Both the position numbers and the translations under genes were made by a program. The notes below the pieces were generated by a model, which was not told the origin of the DNA, searched no databases, and worked only from the letters and a program-made list of their open reading frames with translations. Below, in pieces: positions 6,968 to 13,899 of a DNA stretch of 37,132 nt. Each line of letters opens with the position of its first letter. Position 1 is the first letter of the stretch. This stretch comes from Solirubrobacteraceae bacterium (GTDB lineage Bacteria > Actinomycetota > Thermoleophilia > Solirubrobacterales > Solirubrobacteraceae): assembly GCA_030447505.1 (NCBI GenBank), contig JAUJOT010000009.1:1-37132 (forward strand). The letters are read 5' to 3'.

Positions 6968-7929
6968 GGCACGACCACGGCCTTGATCGCCTCGCCGCGT
7001 CGCTGCAGGTCCAGCGCGCGCGCCGTCTCGTCGAGGCCGACGCGGTGCGTGACGAGCTCCAGCGGGTCGATCCTCCCGCCTGCGATCAGCTCGTAGGCGG
7101 TGCGCATGTCGCCCGGACCCGCCGACCAGCTCGAGCAGATCGTGATCTCGCGCAAAAACAGCTGCTCGGCGTCGAGGCCCAGCGATGCACCGGGCTTCGT
7201 CGTCGCGTACAGGCACAGCGTGGCGCCGGCGCCGAGCGCGTCGGCGGCGCCCGTGATCGCGTCGGGCTGCGAGGTCGTGACGAACGCGACGTCGACCGGC
7301 TCGTCGGCGTGCTGCGCGGCGCCCCAGGCCTCGGCCAGCCGGCGGCGCTCCTCGCGCGGCTCGCGGACCCAGACGGCTTCGGCGCCGCGAGCTCGCGCCG
7401 CGGCGATCGCGAGCAGCCCGTTTGATCCCGCGCCGACGACGAGCAGCGACTCGCCTGCCGTCAGCCGCGCGCGGTCGAGCGCGCGCAGCACGCAGCCCAG
7501 CGGCTCGACGAACGTGCCCGCAAGCGGGTCGAGGTCGCCGAGCGCGAGCAGCTCGGGCACGAGCGGCGCCTCGACGCGGACCTGCTCGGCGAAGCCGCCG
7601 GGGTGCAGCGCCGTCGCACGGAACCGGTCGCAGAGCGTCTCGTGCCCACGGCGGCAGCGCCGGCAGTCGCCGCAGGGCGCGTGGTGGTGGATGACGACGC
7701 GATCGCCGGCCGCCACAGCGCTCACGCCTGCGCCCGTCGAGAGCACCTCGCCGACGACCTCGTGGCCCAGAACGCCAGGCAGCTTGCGCGCGACGTAGGC
7801 GTCGCTGACGTCCGAGCCGCAGACGCCGCACGCGAGCACCCGGCAGACGACCTCGCCCGGTCCTGCGATCGGGTCGGGCAGCTCCTCGACGACGACGTCG
7901 TGAGGCGTGGTGGAGCGGGCTGCGAGCAA
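6964..7929 (-). CDS. Zinc-dependent medium-chain alcohol dehydrogenase
   Basis: The product has 321 residues and is related to but distinct from the broken neighbour. Catalytic-zinc residues are Cys37 in CGVCGSD and His56-Glu57 in LGHEVVGEV; the structural-zinc cysteines are 86, 89, 92 and 100 in APCGDCRRCRRGHETLC. The nucleotide-binding motif is VVGAGSNGLLA. It resembles sorbitol, threonine and glucose dehydrogenases; the substrate is not evident. The TTG at 7929 is only three bases after the mtnA stop, and its own stop overlaps the GTG of the next dehydrogenase, so mtnA and the two dehydrogenases form one tight operon. A substrate made from the MtnA product, or another sugar phosphate or polyol, is a reasonable guess. 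Confidence 0.85.
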   Translation of the reverse strand: MLAARSTTPHDVVVEELPDPIAGPGEVVCRVLACGVCGSDVSDAYVARKLPGVLGHEVVGEVLSTGAGVSAVAAGDRVVIHHHAPCGDCRRCRRGHETLCDRFRATALHPGGFAEQVRVEAPLVPELLALGDLDPLAGTFVEPLGCVLRALDRARLTAGESLLVVGAGSNGLLAIAAARARGAEAVWVREPREERRRLAEAWGAAQHADEPVDVAFVTTSQPDAITGAADALGAGATLCLYATTKPGASLGLDAEQLFLREITICSSWSAGPGDMRTAYELIAGGRIDPLELVTHRVGLDETARALDLQRRGEAIKAVVVP

Positions 7930-7932
7930 CCG

Positions 7933-8982
7933 CTACCCGTCGTCGGCGCCGGCTCGTTGCAGCAGCGCCATGACCGACTGCGTCGTCGGCGGCGACGCGA
8001 TCCCGCGCTCCGTGACGAGCGCCGTCACGAGCTCGGCGGGCGTGACGTCGAAGGCCGGGTTGCGGCAGGGTGTGTCGGCGCCCGTCAGCAGCGCGCCGCC
8101 CGCGTGGCGCACCTCGTCGGCCGCGCGCTCCTCGATCACGATCTCGTCGCCGCTGGCGATCGAGGCGTCGATCGTCGAGGTCGGGCCGGCGACGATGAAG
8201 GGGATCCTGGCGGCGCGGGCGGCAAGCGCGTGCGCGTAGGTCCCCACCTTGTTGGCGGTGTCGCCGTTGGCGGCCACGCGGTCGCAGCCGACGATCACCG
8301 CGTCGACCTCGCCGCGCCGCATCAGGCCGGCCGCGGCCCCGTCGACGAGCAGCTCGTGGGGGACGCCGGCGCGGCGCAGCTCCCAGATCGTCAGCCGCGC
8401 CCCCTGCAGCAGCGGCCGCGTCTCGCAGGCGAGCACCGTAACGCCGTCGTCGCGTCCGGCGAGCTCGAGCGCGACGGCCAGCGCGGAGCCGGTTCCGCCG
8501 CACGCCAGCGCGCCCGTGTTGCAGTGCGTGAGGATCCGCCGCGACCCCGACAGCAGGTCGGCGCCCGCGAGCGCGATCGCCAGGCTCGCGGCGTCCTCGC
8601 CCGCGTGGATCGCCTCGGCCTCGGCGCGCGCGGCGGCGGCGCGCTGCTCGGGCGCCACGGCGAGCGCGGCGGCCTGCACGCGGTCGACGGCCCAGGCGAG
8701 GTTGACCGCGGTCGGGCGCGCGTCGCGCAGGACGCGCGCGGCGGCGCGCACGTCCTCGTCGCCGGGCGCGCGCTCGATCGCCATCGTCAGTCCGTAGGCG
8801 GCTGCGATCCCGATGTTCGGCGCGCCGCGCACCGCCAGCCGCGCGATCGCCGCCGCGGTGTCGGCCGCGCCCTCGAGGGCGATCCAGGCCTCCTCGCCGG
8901 GCAGCAGGGTCTGGTCGAGCAGGCGCAGCCGGCGTCCGTCCCATGTGAGCGCCGGCGTCGCGTTCGGGGCGTCGGGTGCCAT
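7933..8982 (-). CDS. mtnA: S-methyl-5-thioribose-1-phosphate isomerase
   Basis: The product has 349 residues, as expected for MtnA. It converts the cyclic aldose phosphate 5-methylthioribose-1-phosphate into the ketose 5-methylthioribulose-1-phosphate in methionine salvage. Key motifs are RGAPNIGIAAAYG (52-64), THCNTGALA with catalytic Cys154, and GCDRVAANGDTANKVGTYA with Asp234. It differs from eIF2B alpha-type relatives by these motifs. The ATG at 8982 is supported by TAGCAT seven bases upstream. Other salvage genes (mtnK, mtnB, mtnC, mtnD) are not in the window. Instead two zinc dehydrogenases follow directly, which recalls shunts where the ketose phosphate is split and the aldehyde reduced, but no aldolase is present here. 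Confidence 0.9.
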   Translation of the reverse strand: MAPDAPNATPALTWDGRRLRLLDQTLLPGEEAWIALEGAADTAAAIARLAVRGAPNIGIAAAYGLTMAIERAPGDEDVRAAARVLRDARPTAVNLAWAVDRVQAAALAVAPEQRAAAARAEAEAIHAGEDAASLAIALAGADLLSGSRRILTHCNTGALACGGTGSALAVALELAGRDDGVTVLACETRPLLQGARLTIWELRRAGVPHELLVDGAAAGLMRRGEVDAVIVGCDRVAANGDTANKVGTYAHALAARAARIPFIVAGPTSTIDASIASGDEIVIEERAADEVRHAGGALLTGADTPCRNPAFDVTPAELVTALVTERGIASPPTTQSVMALLQRAGADDG

Positions 8983-8989
8983 CGGGCCG

Positions 8990-8995
8990 ATGCTA
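8990..8995 (-). promoter_or_regulatory. Leaderless-type -10 box for the mtnA operon
   Basis: On the minus strand TAGCAT is followed by 7 nt and the mtnA ATG. This matches the spacing seen before several other genes here. Confidence 0.45.
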
Positions 8996-9027
8996 TTGGT
9001 CAGACGACGCGCCGTCGGGGTGAATGA

Positions 9028-9436
9028 GGGCTGATACGCGGCCTGACGGTCGTGCGCGGCCTGGACATCGCGTCGTTCGACGTCGAGGTCGTCGACGTCG
9101 TCGACGTCGGCGCGGCCCGGCCGCGCGGATCGTCTTGGGGACGCGCGCCGCGTTCCCGCCGCAGCCGCTCGTGCCGGGCGCATCGGTCTCGGTCGGGCTG
9201 ACCTCGGGGGAGATCGCGGTCGGCGCGATCGGCACCGTCGCCTATGCCGACGGCGCCGCCGTCTGGGTCTACGGACACAGGCACCGGAGGCTCGCCGCTC
9301 GGTCTGACCGCTGCGGCCGCCGTCGCGCTTCGACTGCGTCTCGGCGCGGCTCGGCGACATCGAGGAGCCGTTGTTCCGCGACCCGCGCCTGCGCATCAGC
9401 GGCGAGGCGCGGGTGCGGTTGCGGATCCGCCGCTAG
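9028..9436 (+). pseudogene. Decayed SpoIVB-like (S55) peptidase-domain gene
   Basis: Three short coding-like pieces lie in three frames of the plus strand. The first (about 9028-9126) reads GLTVVRGLDIASFDVEVVDV, like the start of the S55 domain (G.TV..G..P..FDVEVLGV). The second (about 9130-9285) contains LVPGASVSVGLTSGEIAVGA and IGTVAYADGAAVWVYGH, which matches the conserved PGS.V.V....GD....IGTVTYVDGD.V.AFGH segment. The third, ending at a TAG at 9434-9436, reads SARLGDIEEPLFRDPRLRI and RVRLRIRR. The central part with the catalytic serine (SGSP) is missing, so at least one deletion and two frameshifts are needed. No start codon or signal peptide is left. I infer a dead remnant; the family call is from memory of motifs. 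Confidence 0.55.
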
Positions 9437-9481
9437 CCACGGACGGCGCCACCGGGGAACCCGCAGAACCTGCGCGCGCGC

Positions 9482-9883
9482 CTACTGGCTCAGGCGGTTC
9501 TCGATGCCCATCGGCGCGGCCTGCGCCGGGTCGCCGTCGGGAGCTTCGGCCGGCGCGTCGGCCGGCGTCTCGATGCCGAGCGTCGTCGCGAGCTCGCCGG
9601 ACTCGTACATCTCGGTGACGATGTCGCAGCCGCCGATCAGCTCGCCGCCGTGAAAGAGCTGCGGGATCGTCGGCCAGTTCGACAGCGCCGAGAGCTCCTG
9701 GCGGATCCGCGGGTCGGGCAGGACGTCGACGGCCGCGAACGGCACGTCGAGCGACTGCAGCATCGCGACCGTGCGCATCGAGAAGCCGCATGCGGGCTGC
9801 TCGGGAGTCCCCTTCATGAAGAGGATCAGGTCGTTCTCCTTGATCGCCTCGGCGATCAGGTCACGGATCTGCGTGTCGCTCAT
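9482..9883 (-). CDS. grxD: Grx4-family monothiol glutaredoxin
   Basis: The product has 133 residues. It has the CGFS active site (Cys32) within TPEQPACGFSMRTVAML, then WPTIPQLFHGGELIGGCDIV with the cis-proline and glutathione-binding residues. CGFS glutaredoxins carry [2Fe-2S] clusters together with BolA proteins and pass them to target proteins. The last 30 residues are an Ala/Pro-rich tail not typical of the family. Its ATG overlaps the bolA stop (ATGA), so the two partners are translationally coupled, and an A-type Fe-S carrier gene is divergent on the other side of the shared promoter region. This context strongly supports an iron-sulfur trafficking role. Confidence 0.93.
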   Translation of the reverse strand: MSDTQIRDLIAEAIKENDLILFMKGTPEQPACGFSMRTVAMLQSLDVPFAAVDVLPDPRIRQELSALSNWPTIPQLFHGGELIGGCDIVTEMYESGELATTLGIETPADAPAEAPDGDPAQAAPMGIENRLSQ

Positions 9884-10101
9884 GTGGCCTCCGTCTTCAG
9901 TTCAAGGGCGTGGATCGAGCCGCCGAGCTCGCCGTCGAAGATGTCCATGACGAGCCGGTGCTGCTGAACGCGCGACAGACCGCCGAAGGCGCCGGCGCGC
10001 ACGCGCGCGCTGAAATGCACCTCGTCGGGCGTCTGCACCTCGGCGACGGCGCCGGGAATCGCGGCCTCGATCCGGTTCTTGACCTCGTCTGCGCTCGGCA
10101 T
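9880..10101 (-). CDS. BolA family protein
   Basis: The product has 73 residues (75 if the ATG at 10107 is used). The sequence has the BolA fold signature: KNRIEAAIPGAVAEV, then HFSARVRAGAFGGLSRVQQH, a short helix and HALELKTEAT. BolA proteins bind CGFS glutaredoxins through a conserved histidine (here in RVQQHRLV) and help in Fe-S cluster transfer. I prefer the second ATG (10101) because TAGGCT lies exactly 8 nt before it, whereas it is only 2 nt before the first ATG. The gene overlaps grxD by four bases. It is short but complete for the family. Confidence 0.88.
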   Translation of the reverse strand: MPSADEVKNRIEAAIPGAVAEVQTPDEVHFSARVRAGAFGGLSRVQQHRLVMDIFDGELGGSIHALELKTEAT

Positions 10102-10109
10102 CGCCATCA

Positions 10110-10115
10110 AGCCTA
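10110..10115 (-). promoter_or_regulatory. Leaderless-type -10 box for bolA-grxD
   Basis: On the minus strand TAGGCT is followed by 8 nt to the ATG at 10101. The spacing decides between two candidate starts for bolA. Confidence 0.4.
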
Positions 10116-10155
10116 GCGACTGCGAACCTTGGTCCAGCCCGGCTGTCCGGGGCGC

Positions 10156-10170
10156 TACACTTCCTGAAGT
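10156..10170 (+). promoter_or_regulatory. Candidate promoter and small palindrome before A-type carrier gene
   Basis: TACACT (10156-10161) fits TANNNT and would give a leader of about 50 nt. It overlaps ACTTC-CT-GAAGT (10159-10170), a 5-bp inverted repeat that could bind a regulator shared by the divergent Fe-S genes. The arms are short, so this is tentative. Confidence 0.35.
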
Positions 10171-10219
10171 ATTGGCCGTTCGACGGGTCCACCCGAACCG
10201 ACTCCGGGAGTTACGCCAC

Positions 10220-10573
10220 ATGATCACGATCACGGACAAGGGCGCCGAGAAGGTCCATGAGTTCCTGTCCGCCCAGGGGTCCAGCGACCCGGACGCCGGT
10301 CTGCGCGTGGGCGTGAAGGGCGGCGGCTGCTCTGGCTTTCAGTACAACCTCGCCTTCGACCAGAAGCGCGACGGCGACCAGGTCTTCGAGTACGCGGGCC
10401 TGAAGGTCTACGTCGACCAGCCCAGCCTGCCGTACGTCCGCGGCTCGGTCATCGACTACGTCGAGTCCCTCCAGGGTGCCGGCTTCCAGGTCAACAACCC
10501 CAACGTCGTCGCTGCCTGCGGCTGCGGGTCCTCGTTCCGGGTGGCCGAGGAAGAGGAGTGCTCAGCAGTCTGA
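10220..10573 (+). CDS. erpA: A-type iron-sulfur carrier (IscA/ErpA family)
   Basis: The product has 117 residues. The three cluster-binding cysteines of the family are present: Cys37 in KGGGCSGFQYNL, and Cys100 and Cys102 in AACGCGSSF. These proteins receive Fe-S clusters from scaffold proteins and deliver them to apo-enzymes. The GCGSSF ending and single-gene setting resemble ErpA-type carriers, though IscA and SufA cannot be excluded. A GGGAG motif lies ten bases before the ATG. The divergent bolA-grxD pair, 118 bp away start to start, makes a compact Fe-S trafficking locus. The C-terminus carries an acidic tail (VAEEEECSAV) with an extra cysteine. Confidence 0.92.
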   Translation: MITITDKGAEKVHEFLSAQGSSDPDAGLRVGVKGGGCSGFQYNLAFDQKRDGDQVFEYAGLKVYVDQPSLPYVRGSVIDYVESLQGAGFQVNNPNVVAACGCGSSFRVAEEEECSAV

Positions 10574-10619
10574 GCCTCGCCGCCTCGCGTCGCGTCGCGC
10601 CTGGCTGCTCTCTGCACCC

Positions 10620-10760
10620 GTGACCGCGCCCACCGACCGCGGCGCGCACGCCATCATCGGCCTCAGCACGTCCGAGATGCGCTCGCCGGAGCGCATCCGG
10701 CACGACCCGCACAGCGAGCCCGCCGGGCGCGAGCTCGCGTTCGGGGTGACCTTCACGTAG
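10620..10760 (+). pseudogene. Truncated N-terminus of a class I glutamine amidotransferase-like protein (C26)
   Basis: A 46-codon frame from a GTG reads HAIIGLSTSEMRSPERIRH and then DPHSEPAGRELAFGV. This resembles the first strand and loop of gamma-glutamyl-gamma-aminobutyrate hydrolase family proteins (P.IGISTS....), including the conserved R.E.ALG.. stretch. The frame stops at once where it meets the end of the convergent MocR gene, which it overlaps by 8 bp. The rest of the amidotransferase domain and its catalytic Cys-His-Glu are absent from the window. I infer a fragment left by deletion. It could still be a chance match, since only about 36 residues are informative. Confidence 0.45.
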
Positions 10761-12114
10761 CCGAGCGCACGCTCGCCGCGAGCGCGTCGACGACGGACGC
10801 GATCGCAGCCTCCGCAAGATTGGCGTAGCCCACGACGATCGCCGGATCGGCAGCGCCGGCGCCCTCGAGCGCGAGCCCGAGCGCGCGCGCGTGACGCAGG
10901 ACCTCGGCCTCGCTCGTGGCCGGCGGCAGGCGCAGGACGACGAACAGCCCGGCCGCCGCCCCCTGCACCTCGATCTGCGGAAGCCGGGCTGCGAGCGCGC
11001 GCAGCAGGGCGTCGCGCTGGCGGCGGTAGCGGCGGCGCTGGCGCCGTAGGTGGCGGTCGAGCTCGCCGCGCTCGATGAGGTCGGCGAGCGCGAGCTGGTC
11101 GAGCGCCGCCGGCATCCCGCCGCGACGGCGCTGCAGCGCGGCGATCGGCTCGACGAGCTGTGGCGGCACGACAAGCCAGGCGAGGCGGATCCCGGGCGCG
11201 AGCGACTTGCTCGCCGACCCGCCGTAGACGACGTGCTGCGGCGCGAGTCCCTGGACCGAGCCGATCGGCTGGCGGTCGTAGCGGTACTCGGCGTCGTAGT
11301 CGTCCTCGACGATCAGCGCATCGTGCTCCTGCGCCCAGGCGACGAGCGCAGCGCGCCGCGCCGGCGGCATGACCGCGCCGGTCGGGTACTGGTGGGCGGG
11401 GGCGACCGCAACCGCGTCGATACCGTCAAGCGCCGCCAGTTGGTCGACGACGAGCCCGTCCGCGTCGACCGCGACCGGCACTGCGTCGAGGCCGGCGTCC
11501 TGCGCGGTCTCGGCGATGCCGCGCCAGCCGGGACGCTCGACGGCGATCCGCTGCGCGCCGTCGGCGCCGAGCGCACGCCAGAGCAGCCCGAGCCCCTGGC
11601 GCAGCCCGTTGCAGATGACAACCTGGTCGGCGACGGCGCGCACGCCGCGCGACCGCGCGAGGTAGCTGGCGAGCGCCTGGCGCAGCTCGGGCACCCCGGC
11701 GGCGTCGGGTAGCCCGAGCCGCTCGTCGGCTGCGCTGCGCAGCGCGCGGTTCAGCGCCGTGCGCCAGGCGCTGCGCGGGAATCCGCCCAGCGCCGGGACG
11801 AACGGGCTCAGGCCGTGGCGTATCGTCGCTGCGCGCGCCGTCGGCAGAGACGGCGGCGGCGGCGCGGTGGCGCCCGCCGCGACCGTCGTGGCGGCTCCCT
11901 GCCGGGCGCGCAGGTACCCCTCTGCCGCCAGTTGCGCGTAGGCGTCGACGACGACTCCGCGTGAGACGCCGAGCTGCGCGGACAGCACCCGGCTCGCGGG
12001 CAGTCGCGTAGCGGGCGCGAGCAGGCCGCTGCGGATCGCGTCGCGCAGGGCGTTCTCGATCCGCGCTCGCAGCGTCGCGCCTGCAGCGCGCTCGAGATCG
12101 AGGTGCAGATCCAC
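10753..12114 (-). CDS. MocR/PdxR-type regulator (GntR HTH fused to aminotransferase domain)
   Basis: The product has 453 residues. Residues 1-72 form a GntR winged helix (LRDAIRSG, LPASRVLSAQLGVSRGVVVD, LAAEGYLRARQG). The rest is an aspartate-aminotransferase fold with PLP-binding features: Asp271-Asp272-Tyr273 in VEDDYDAEYRYD and Lys303 in YGGSASKSLAPGIRLAW. MocR proteins sense PLP or amino compounds and often control vitamin B6 or amino-acid genes. The GTG at 12114 places the protein start just before LHLDLER; the frame is open to a TTG at 12159, but that would run through the operator. The divergent neighbour is a PNPOx-fold protein, which fits a B6-linked or flavin-linked target. Confidence 0.88.
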   Translation of the reverse strand: MDLHLDLERAAGATLRARIENALRDAIRSGLLAPATRLPASRVLSAQLGVSRGVVVDAYAQLAAEGYLRARQGAATTVAAGATAPPPPSLPTARAATIRHGLSPFVPALGGFPRSAWRTALNRALRSAADERLGLPDAAGVPELRQALASYLARSRGVRAVADQVVICNGLRQGLGLLWRALGADGAQRIAVERPGWRGIAETAQDAGLDAVPVAVDADGLVVDQLAALDGIDAVAVAPAHQYPTGAVMPPARRAALVAWAQEHDALIVEDDYDAEYRYDRQPIGSVQGLAPQHVVYGGSASKSLAPGIRLAWLVVPPQLVEPIAALQRRRGGMPAALDQLALADLIERGELDRHLRRQRRRYRRQRDALLRALAARLPQIEVQGAAAGLFVVLRLPPATSEAEVLRHARALGLALEGAGAADPAIVVGYANLAEAAIASVVDALAASVRSAT

Positions 12115-12135
12115 TGGTTCTCGATTCTCGCAGCC

Positions 12136-12161
12136 GATTGGTACTTCTGCTCGGACCAATC
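12136..12161. promoter_or_regulatory. Inverted-repeat operator between MocR gene and PNPOx-like gene
   Basis: GATTGGT (12136-12142) and ACCAATC (12155-12161) are perfect 7-bp inverted arms 12 bp apart, with a second nested pair GGTAC (12140-12144) and GTACC (12167-12171). The site lies in the 69-bp divergent gap, next to TACCGT (12168-12173), a -10 box ten bases before the rightward ATG. MocR proteins commonly bind such composite repeats. Confidence 0.6.
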
Positions 12162-12183
12162 ACGGCGTACCGTGCCTCTCGTC

Positions 12184-12843
12184 ATGTCGACGGCAGCATC
12201 AGAGCGCACCCGCCTCCGCCGCGCGCCCGCGCGCGGGGCGTACGACCGCGACACGATCGACGCGATCCTCGACGAGGGCCTCGTCGCCCACCTCGGCTTC
12301 TCGGTCGATCGGCAGCCGTACGTCATCCCCACGCTGCATGCGCGCGTCCGCGACACGGTCTACATCCACGGCTCGGCCGCGAGCCGCATGATCCGCACGC
12401 TGACGGCGAGCGCGCCCGCCTGCCTCACCGTCACGCTGGTCGACGCGATGGTGCTCGCGCGATCGGCATTCCACCACTCGATGAACTATCGCTCGGTGGT
12501 CGTGCTCGGACAGGCGCGCGCGGTGGCCGACCCGGCCGAGCTGCTGGTCGCGCTCGAGGCATTCACGGAGAAGCTCGTCCCCGGCCGCTGGGACGAGGTC
12601 CGCCCGCCGAACGCCAAGGAGCTGAAGGGCACGCGCGCGCTCGCGATGTCGCTCGACGAGGCGTCGGCGAAGGCGCGCAGCGGCCCGCCGATCGACGACG
12701 ACGAGGATCTCGAGCGCGACGTGTGGGCGGGCGTCATCCCGCTGGGGCTCGCCGCCGGCGCGCCCGTCGCCGACCCGCAGCTCGCGCCCGGCATCACGCC
12801 GTCGGAGGTCGTGACGGGCTGGAAGCCGGGCGCCAGCCGCTGA
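12184..12843 (+). CDS. Pyridoxamine 5'-phosphate oxidase-fold flavoprotein (Pyridox_ox_2/NimA-like)
   Basis: The product has 219 residues. After a short basic N-terminus the FMN-binding split barrel begins with LDEGLVAHLGFSVDRQPYVI and TLHARVRDTVYIHGS. ACLTVTLVDAMVLARSAFHH and MNYRSVVVLGQARAV follow, the usual core of the Pyridox_ox_2 group. Members bind FMN, or in some cases heme or F420, and reduce small molecules; true PNPOx activity is not assured because the C-terminal PNPOx domain is absent. The ATG at 12184 is near TACCGT. It is transcribed away from a MocR regulator over a shared palindrome, the classic layout for a MocR target gene. Confidence 0.85.
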   Translation: MSTAASERTRLRRAPARGAYDRDTIDAILDEGLVAHLGFSVDRQPYVIPTLHARVRDTVYIHGSAASRMIRTLTASAPACLTVTLVDAMVLARSAFHHSMNYRSVVVLGQARAVADPAELLVALEAFTEKLVPGRWDEVRPPNAKELKGTRALAMSLDEASAKARSGPPIDDDEDLERDVWAGVIPLGLAAGAPVADPQLAPGITPSEVVTGWKPGASR

Positions 12844-12851
12844 AGCGCGCC

Positions 12852-13895
12852 CTACGGCTGGCCGCCGGCGCCGCCCGGCACGCCGGTGTTCGTCGAGTAC
12901 TTCGGCTGGATCTTCATCTCGGGGCGGAACGAGTGGACGGCCTGCGCGACCGCGACCGCCGACTCGGCGAAGCCGGTCGCGATCAGCTTGAGCTTGCCCT
13001 CGAACGTCGTGATGTCGCCGCAGGCCCAGACGCCCGGCAGGTTCGTCCGCATCAGCGGGTCGACGACGATCGCGCCCTTGGAGATCTCCAGGCCCCAGTC
13101 CTTGAGCGGGCCGAGCGCCGTCTTGAAGCCGAGCTGCAGGAGGATCGCGTCGACCTCGATCTCGATCTCGTGCGACTCGTCCTCGGAGTGGAAGAGCCTG
13201 ACGCGCTCGATCGCGCCGTTGCCGATGATCGCGCGGATCTGGAACGGCACGTGCAGGTCGACGTCGCCGGCGTCGGCGGCCGACATGACCTGGTTGACGG
13301 TCAGCTCGTGGGCGCGAAAGCCCTCGCGGCGGTGGCACAGCGCGATCGACTCGGCGGTGCCCTGCAGGTTGACGACCCAGTCGCAGGCGGAGTCGCCGCC
13401 GCCGATGATCAGCACCTTCTTGCCGGCGAACTCCGACTTCGAGCCGACGAGGTAGTGCGCGCCGCGGCCCTCCCAGGGCGTCATGTCGAAGCCGGGCAGC
13501 TTCTTGGGCTCGAACGCGCCGTGGCCGCCGGCGATGATCACCGCGCGGCTGCGCAGCTGAGGGTGGTCGGGGTTGTTCGTGTTCAGGACGACGATGTCGT
13601 CCTCCCACTCGATCGTCTCGACGGTCGTCTCGAGGTGGACGGGGACGTCGAACTGCTCGAGCGTCTGGCGGCGCAGCTGCTCGACGAGATCCTTGGCGAG
13701 CACCTTCGGGTGGCCCGGAACGTCGAAGATCCACTTCTCGGGATAGAGCGCCGTCAGCTGCCCGCCGATCTGCGGCAGCGAGTCGACGATCCGCGCCGAG
13801 GCCTCGCGCATGCCGGCCCAGAACGCGGTCGACAGGCCGACCGGTCCGGCGCCGATGACCGTGATGTCCCTGATCTCGCCCGGCTCTTCGCTCAT
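12852..13895 (-). CDS. Ferredoxin-NADP+ reductase (thioredoxin-reductase-like type)
   Basis: The product has 347 residues. FAD binding is shown by VIGAGPVGLSTAFWAG (13-28) and by the later WACGDIT motif; NAD(P)H binding by VLIIGGGDSACDW (161-173). The CxxC redox pair of thioredoxin reductase is absent, and the size and PQIGGQLTALYPEKWIFDVP signature match the YumC/TrxR-like ferredoxin-NADP+ reductases. It moves electrons between NADPH and ferredoxin or flavodoxin in the cytosol. The ATG at 13895 lies four bases after the stop of the Cld-fold gene, so the two form an operon and may share heme- or redox-linked work. The C-terminal tail (VPGGAGGQP) is Gly-rich. Confidence 0.9.
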   Translation of the reverse strand: MSEEPGEIRDITVIGAGPVGLSTAFWAGMREASARIVDSLPQIGGQLTALYPEKWIFDVPGHPKVLAKDLVEQLRRQTLEQFDVPVHLETTVETIEWEDDIVVLNTNNPDHPQLRSRAVIIAGGHGAFEPKKLPGFDMTPWEGRGAHYLVGSKSEFAGKKVLIIGGGDSACDWVVNLQGTAESIALCHRREGFRAHELTVNQVMSAADAGDVDLHVPFQIRAIIGNGAIERVRLFHSEDESHEIEIEVDAILLQLGFKTALGPLKDWGLEISKGAIVVDPLMRTNLPGVWACGDITTFEGKLKLIATGFAESAVAVAQAVHSFRPEMKIQPKYSTNTGVPGGAGGQP

Positions 13896-13899
13896 CGCG

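Noticed and set aside
6035-8944. A continuous open frame of almost 970 codons on the minus strand
   Set aside because: Only its last part (from 6967) is the true dehydrogenase frame; the rest is an Arg/Ala-rich off-frame of mtnA and the first dehydrogenase.
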